Assembly: GCA_025054835.1 (NCBI GenBank)
Contig: JANWZQ010000093.1
Location: forward strand, 1-41,582
DNA length: 41,582 nucleotides
Source of the DNA: Chthonomonadaceae bacterium
GTDB taxonomy: Bacteria > Armatimonadota > Chthonomonadetes > Chthonomonadales > Chthonomonadaceae
Direction of reading: 5' to 3'
The position numbers were made by a program, and so were the translations under genes. The notes below the pieces were generated by a model. It was not told the DNA's origin, did not search any database, and saw only the letters and a list, made by a program, of their open reading frames with translations. How positions within the stretch are numbered: position 1 is the first letter of the stretch; each line of letters begins with the position of its first letter. This document shows, in pieces, positions 38,476-41,582 of this stretch.

Positions 38476-40989
38476 ATGTCACTCGTATTGGACGCATTAC
38501 GCCCTGTCGCCGGGTGGAAACGCGTTGCTGCGGTCTTCCGGGTATTCCTCAGCGCGGCAATTGCGCTGGCAATACCCGCGCACGCACAGCTCGGGGACCC
38601 GCTGGGCGTTCCACTGCCGGAGCCGTTCACCGGCGTGCATGTTCTGACGCACCGTATGGATTCGGCGCGCACAGGCGTGAACCCGAACGAGACGATCCTG
38701 ACGCCCTCGGTGGTGCGCAACGGGATCACCACGCCATCCGGTCAACGTCTGGTGTTTACCAAGCTGTTCGAACGGCGCGTGGACGGCGAGATCCATGCTC
38801 AGCCACTCTACGTTTCCAACGTTCCTGTGACCGACGCCTACACCGGCCTGATGATGCTGCGCAACGTGGTCTACGTGTGCACAGCCAACAACACGATCTA
38901 CGCCTTCGATGCCGACGAGGCCAAGGGGAATTTCGCGCGTCCCTACTGGCAACGCTCGTTCAATTTTGAACTGGTGGAGATCGGGCCGGTACCCAGCTTC
39001 GATATCTTCCCGGACTACTACGACATCTACCCGGTGATCGGCATCGTGGGCACCCCGGTGATCGATCTGCAGACCCAGACGATGTATGTGGTGGTGCGCT
39101 CCAAAGAGCTCGGGGTCTACTACCAGCGGCTCTACGCCATCGACATCGTGACGGGACGCGATCGGGTGCCCCCGGTGAACATCGAGGCGCGTGTGGAAGG
39201 CACCGCGAGCGAGGCGGAACCTGACCCGAATAATCCCTCGGTGACCTATCTGACCTTCGACCCGCGCATGCACAACCAGCAGGCAGCCCTGCTGCTGCAC
39301 AACGGGGTGATCTACATCGCGTGGGGATCCCATGCCGAACTGCCGGACTATCATGGCTGGATCATGGCCTATCGCGCGTCGGACCTGCAGCAGCTGGCCG
39401 TGTTCTGCACCACGCCAGATGCCCAGTTCGACCCCGATCGTTCCGTGGGTGGTGGCATCGGGCAGAGCGGGTCTGGCCTGGCCGCTGACGCCAACGGCAA
39501 CGTCTACGCCGCGATCGGTCTGGGCACGTTCGACGTTGATCTGGAGGGCCGTAACTACGGGATGAGCGTGGTGAAGCTGCGCCCGAACCTGACCGTGGCT
39601 GATTACTTCACCCCGTTCAATCATACCTTCCTGACCGACGAAGGGTATGACCTCTCCACCGGAGGCGTGGTGCTGCTGCCCGGCTCGGTGGGTAATGCCG
39701 CACACCCGAACCTGGCGGTTGCCGGCGGCCTGGAAGGGCGGATCTACCTGCTGGATCGCACCGATAAGCAGAACCCCAATGAGTTCCGCATGGGCGAGTT
39801 CAACATCGGGTTCGATGCGGCGGTGCAGACCATCCGCAATGCAGTAGGCCCGATCTACGGGGCGCCGGCCTACTTCAACGGCCGGCTGTACTACAACGGC
39901 GCGGGGGACGTGCTCAAGCAGTTCACAGTATCCAACGCCCGGATCAATCCGATTGCGGAGCGCCGATCCCCGATCCGGATCGGTTACCCGGGTGCTTCTC
40001 CGGTGATCTCGGCTAACGGTACCCAGAACGGCATCGTCTGGACGCTGGCACCCTACTATCCAGCGCCCGTGTTGCCCGGCGGGCAGGAGCCTGCCCCGTA
40101 CGCGGTGCTGTACGCCCACGACGCTAACGACGTATCGCAGGTTCTGTTCAACGGTCTGGCCCGTGGTCAGACCGATCTGGCCGGGCAGTATGTCCGTCAC
40201 TCAGTACCGGTTGTAGCCAACGGCAAAGTGTTTGCGGTTGGTAGTCGCCGGCTCGCAGTGTACGGGCTGGGACCGGAGCCCCCGGCGCGCGCCACGCGCT
40301 ATCAGATCAGTGGACCGGTGTTCATACCAGCGTTCTTCTTCCTGCCTGATATCAGTGAGAAGACTGCGTACAGCTTCCAGATCACGGCAATCGGGCCCAA
40401 CCAGCAACCAGTGCCCATTACCACAACGGTCCAGCTGGCGATGCGCGAACCGAGCGGGGCGTTGCGTTCGCTGGGCACGCTCCGGTTCAACAATCAGTCC
40501 TCGATTGTGCACACGCGCATCTTCCCGGTGGCTTCGGGACTGGTAGAGTTGATCGTCACGGACCGCAACGGCACCTCCAGTTCCGCCTTTGTCTCCATCC
40601 GCGGGCTGGCGGCCGAGGGGCAGGACCGGTACCGGATACGCGTGGCCTCGTCGGTACGTGTGGGGCAGCTGGTACCGGTGACCGTGACGGCGGTAGCGCG
40701 CGACGGATCGCCCATCCCGGTCTTCGATATTGACACGCAGAATAATGCGTTCGTGCCGCGACAATTCGCTGTGCTGTCCACTCTACCGAGTGGCACGCAG
40801 GATCTGGACGTTCTGGCGCCCGGCTTTGCATACGACATCGATCATCCGGACCCGGCCGGGCGTGCGCCAGAGCTGTTCTTCCAGTCGGAGGTGACGATCC
40901 TGGTGCGGTTCAAGGAAGTGGGCCAGCAGGTGTTGATCGTTACGGATGGCGTACGTACGGGCACTGCCACCGTTAACGTGCGTCCTTGA
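38476..40989 (+). CDS. Large secreted PQQ-like beta-propeller protein with Ig-like C-terminal region
   Basis: 837 aa from the ATG at 38476; GAGAGGAGA lies about 12 bp upstream. An ATG at 38446 has no ribosome-binding site. Residues 1-38 form a signal peptide ending at IPAHAQ. Residues about 50-610 look like a propeller of the PQQ-dehydrogenase type: NNTIYAFDADEAKGNFARPY, VIGIVGTPVIDLQTQTMYVV, RLYAIDIVTGRD, LAVAGGLEGRIYLLDR and NGKVFAVGSRRLAVYGLG. The segments repeat at blade-like spacing. No calcium/PQQ catalytic residues could be assigned, so an enzyme role is not claimed. About residues 630-837 are beta-rich (ITTTVQLAMREPSGALRSLG and VGQLVPVTVTAVARDGS), probably Ig-like domains. It ends at a strong terminator. 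The function is unknown, likely extracellular or cell-surface. Confidence 0.75.
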   Translation: MSLVLDALRPVAGWKRVAAVFRVFLSAAIALAIPAHAQLGDPLGVPLPEPFTGVHVLTHRMDSARTGVNPNETILTPSVVRNGITTPSGQRLVFTKLFERRVDGEIHAQPLYVSNVPVTDAYTGLMMLRNVVYVCTANNTIYAFDADEAKGNFARPYWQRSFNFELVEIGPVPSFDIFPDYYDIYPVIGIVGTPVIDLQTQTMYVVVRSKELGVYYQRLYAIDIVTGRDRVPPVNIEARVEGTASEAEPDPNNPSVTYLTFDPRMHNQQAALLLHNGVIYIAWGSHAELPDYHGWIMAYRASDLQQLAVFCTTPDAQFDPDRSVGGGIGQSGSGLAADANGNVYAAIGLGTFDVDLEGRNYGMSVVKLRPNLTVADYFTPFNHTFLTDEGYDLSTGGVVLLPGSVGNAAHPNLAVAGGLEGRIYLLDRTDKQNPNEFRMGEFNIGFDAAVQTIRNAVGPIYGAPAYFNGRLYYNGAGDVLKQFTVSNARINPIAERRSPIRIGYPGASPVISANGTQNGIVWTLAPYYPAPVLPGGQEPAPYAVLYAHDANDVSQVLFNGLARGQTDLAGQYVRHSVPVVANGKVFAVGSRRLAVYGLGPEPPARATRYQISGPVFIPAFFFLPDISEKTAYSFQITAIGPNQQPVPITTTVQLAMREPSGALRSLGTLRFNNQSSIVHTRIFPVASGLVELIVTDRNGTSSSAFVSIRGLAAEGQDRYRIRVASSVRVGQLVPVTVTAVARDGSPIPVFDIDTQNNAFVPRQFAVLSTLPSGTQDLDVLAPGFAYDIDHPDPAGRAPELFFQSEVTILVRFKEVGQQVLIVTDGVRTGTATVNVRP

Positions 40990-40996
40990 TCTCCCC

Positions 40997-41039
40997 GCGT
41001 ACTCCCGATCCTGTGCGAGCAGATCGGGAGTACGCTTTT
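40997..41039 (+). terminator. Strong intrinsic terminator after the propeller gene
   Basis: GCGTACTCCCGATC (40997-41010) and GATCGGGAGTACGC (41022-41035) form a perfect 14-bp stem with an 11-nt loop, followed at once by TTTTCC. It lies 7 bp after the stop and ends only 13 bp before the next start codon. Confidence 0.92.
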
Positions 41040-41052
41040 CCTGTATGCCCCG

Positions 41053-41582
41053 ATGACCTCTATTTATCAGTGTGTCCCCAATTTCAGTGAGGGGCGCCGG
41101 CCTGAGGTGGTGGCTGCAATCGCGCAAGCGATCCGGGACACACCCGGTGCGCTCCTGATCGACTTCTCTTCAGACCCTGACCATCATCGGTGTGTGATGA
41201 CGTTTCTGGGTGATGCGGAGGGCGTGCGTGCCGCCGTATGGAACGCGGCTCGCGTTGCCGTGGAGCAGATCGATCTGCGAGCACATCAGGGCGTGCACCC
41301 GCGCGCCGGCGCGATCGATGTGGTACCGGTAGTCCCGCTACAGGGAGCAGGACGGGAAGGGGCTGTGGAACTGGCCCGGTGCATTGGCGACGATCTGGCC
41401 AATACGCTGGACATTCCTGTCTACTTCTACGAGTGGTCGGCACGTGCAGACCGGCCGAGCGCTCTGCCGGACCTGCGTCGGGGAGGCTTTGAGGCATTTG
41501 CCGCAACCCCGCTGGTGGGGGACCGCGCCCCCGATCTGGGCCCCGCACACGCGCACCCGACTGCCGGGGTCACTGTGGTAGG
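41053..41582 (+). CDS. ftcD: Glutamate formimidoyltransferase (partial, runs off the right edge)
   Basis: The first 176 codons are inside the window with no stop. The family pattern is complete from the first residues: IYQCVPNFSEGRRPEVV, IDFSSDPDHHRCVMTFLG, and HQGVHPRAGAIDVVPVVP with the catalytic His region. VYFYEWSA and LPDLRRGGFEA also match. The enzyme transfers the formimino group from N-formimidoyl-glutamate to tetrahydrofolate in histidine breakdown. The ATG at 41053 aligns with the family start, yet no ribosome-binding site precedes it and a strong terminator ends 13 bp upstream. Whether a cyclodeaminase domain is fused downstream cannot be seen. Confidence 0.9.
   Translation, partial: MTSIYQCVPNFSEGRRPEVVAAIAQAIRDTPGALLIDFSSDPDHHRCVMTFLGDAEGVRAAVWNAARVAVEQIDLRAHQGVHPRAGAIDVVPVVPLQGAGREGAVELARCIGDDLANTLDIPVYFYEWSARADRPSALPDLRRGGFEAFAATPLVGDRAPDLGPAHAHPTAGVTVV

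Noticed and set aside
1-41582. CRISPR arrays, tRNA or rRNA genes, transposases, phage integrases
   Set aside because: None recognised on either strand when reading the window. A tRNAscan and Rfam scan would be needed to exclude a small RNA gene in the leaders at 20722-21164 and 36515-36854.

Overview
The window is a GC-rich, gene-dense bacterial chromosome segment. It carries a SurA-like folding factor, proteins with PEP-CTERM sorting signals, a lone dockerin-type I secreted protein, a coproheme decarboxylase (HemQ/ChdC) and a long NAD-type isocitrate dehydrogenase. This mix suggests a diderm bacterium from a little-cultured lineage. Armatimonadota is my best guess and Planctomycetota or a Chloroflexota-like lineage are alternatives. 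This is inference from gene content only; no rRNA gene is present. No tRNA, CRISPR array, transposase or phage gene was seen.

Layout. 1-1881 (+): methylthioadenosine/adenine salvage (end of an mtnP-like phosphorylase, mtnA, apt). 1872-6033 (-): ECF sigma factor, secreted WD40 protein, coproheme decarboxylase and an atypical pyruvate kinase. 6071-8237 (+): promoter with an overlapping palindrome, winged-helix regulator, small protein and isocitrate dehydrogenase. 8466-10244: an AT-richer membrane protein (+) convergent with citrate synthase (-). 10337-15167 (+): a consensus promoter, a complete cobalamin riboswitch with terminator, then a double PEP-CTERM surface protein, a Bfd-like [2Fe-2S] protein and a GH99-like secreted protein. 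15202-17015 (-): dockerin protein with its own terminator. 17202-20721 (+): sugar-phosphate isomerase-like protein, SurA-like isomerase, divergent RsmI. 21165-30072 (+): a surface-polysaccharide operon (priming sugar transferase, GT-C enzyme, GT2, galE, rmlA, rmlC, rmlB, ubiA-type prenyltransferase, rmlD). 30169-30796 (+): two small proteins. 30742-36514 (-): PhoR/PhoB-like two-component pair, zinc-ribbon/TPR protein, dUTPase and an orphan GAF/PAS histidine kinase. 36855-41582 (+): glutamate dehydrogenase, a very large secreted beta-propeller protein and the start of a glutamate formimidoyltransferase.

How the parts connect. The most unusual block is the B12-controlled one. A TTGACA-N17-TATAAT promoter drives a cobalamin aptamer with an intrinsic terminator. 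The first gene behind it is one open frame reading signal peptide, propeller-like domain, PEP-CTERM anchor, second signal-like helix, second surface domain, second PEP-CTERM. The second domain resembles surface proteins I recall from cobalamin loci of other bacteria, so the block may be a B12-capture or B12-dependent surface system. The polysaccharide operon has all four dTDP-rhamnose genes plus a polyprenyl-phosphate phosphoribosyltransferase-like UbiA protein, which suggests a rhamnose-containing and perhaps pentose-containing surface glycan.

Start codons were chosen by ribosome-binding-site spacing and family alignment from memory; no database search was possible.
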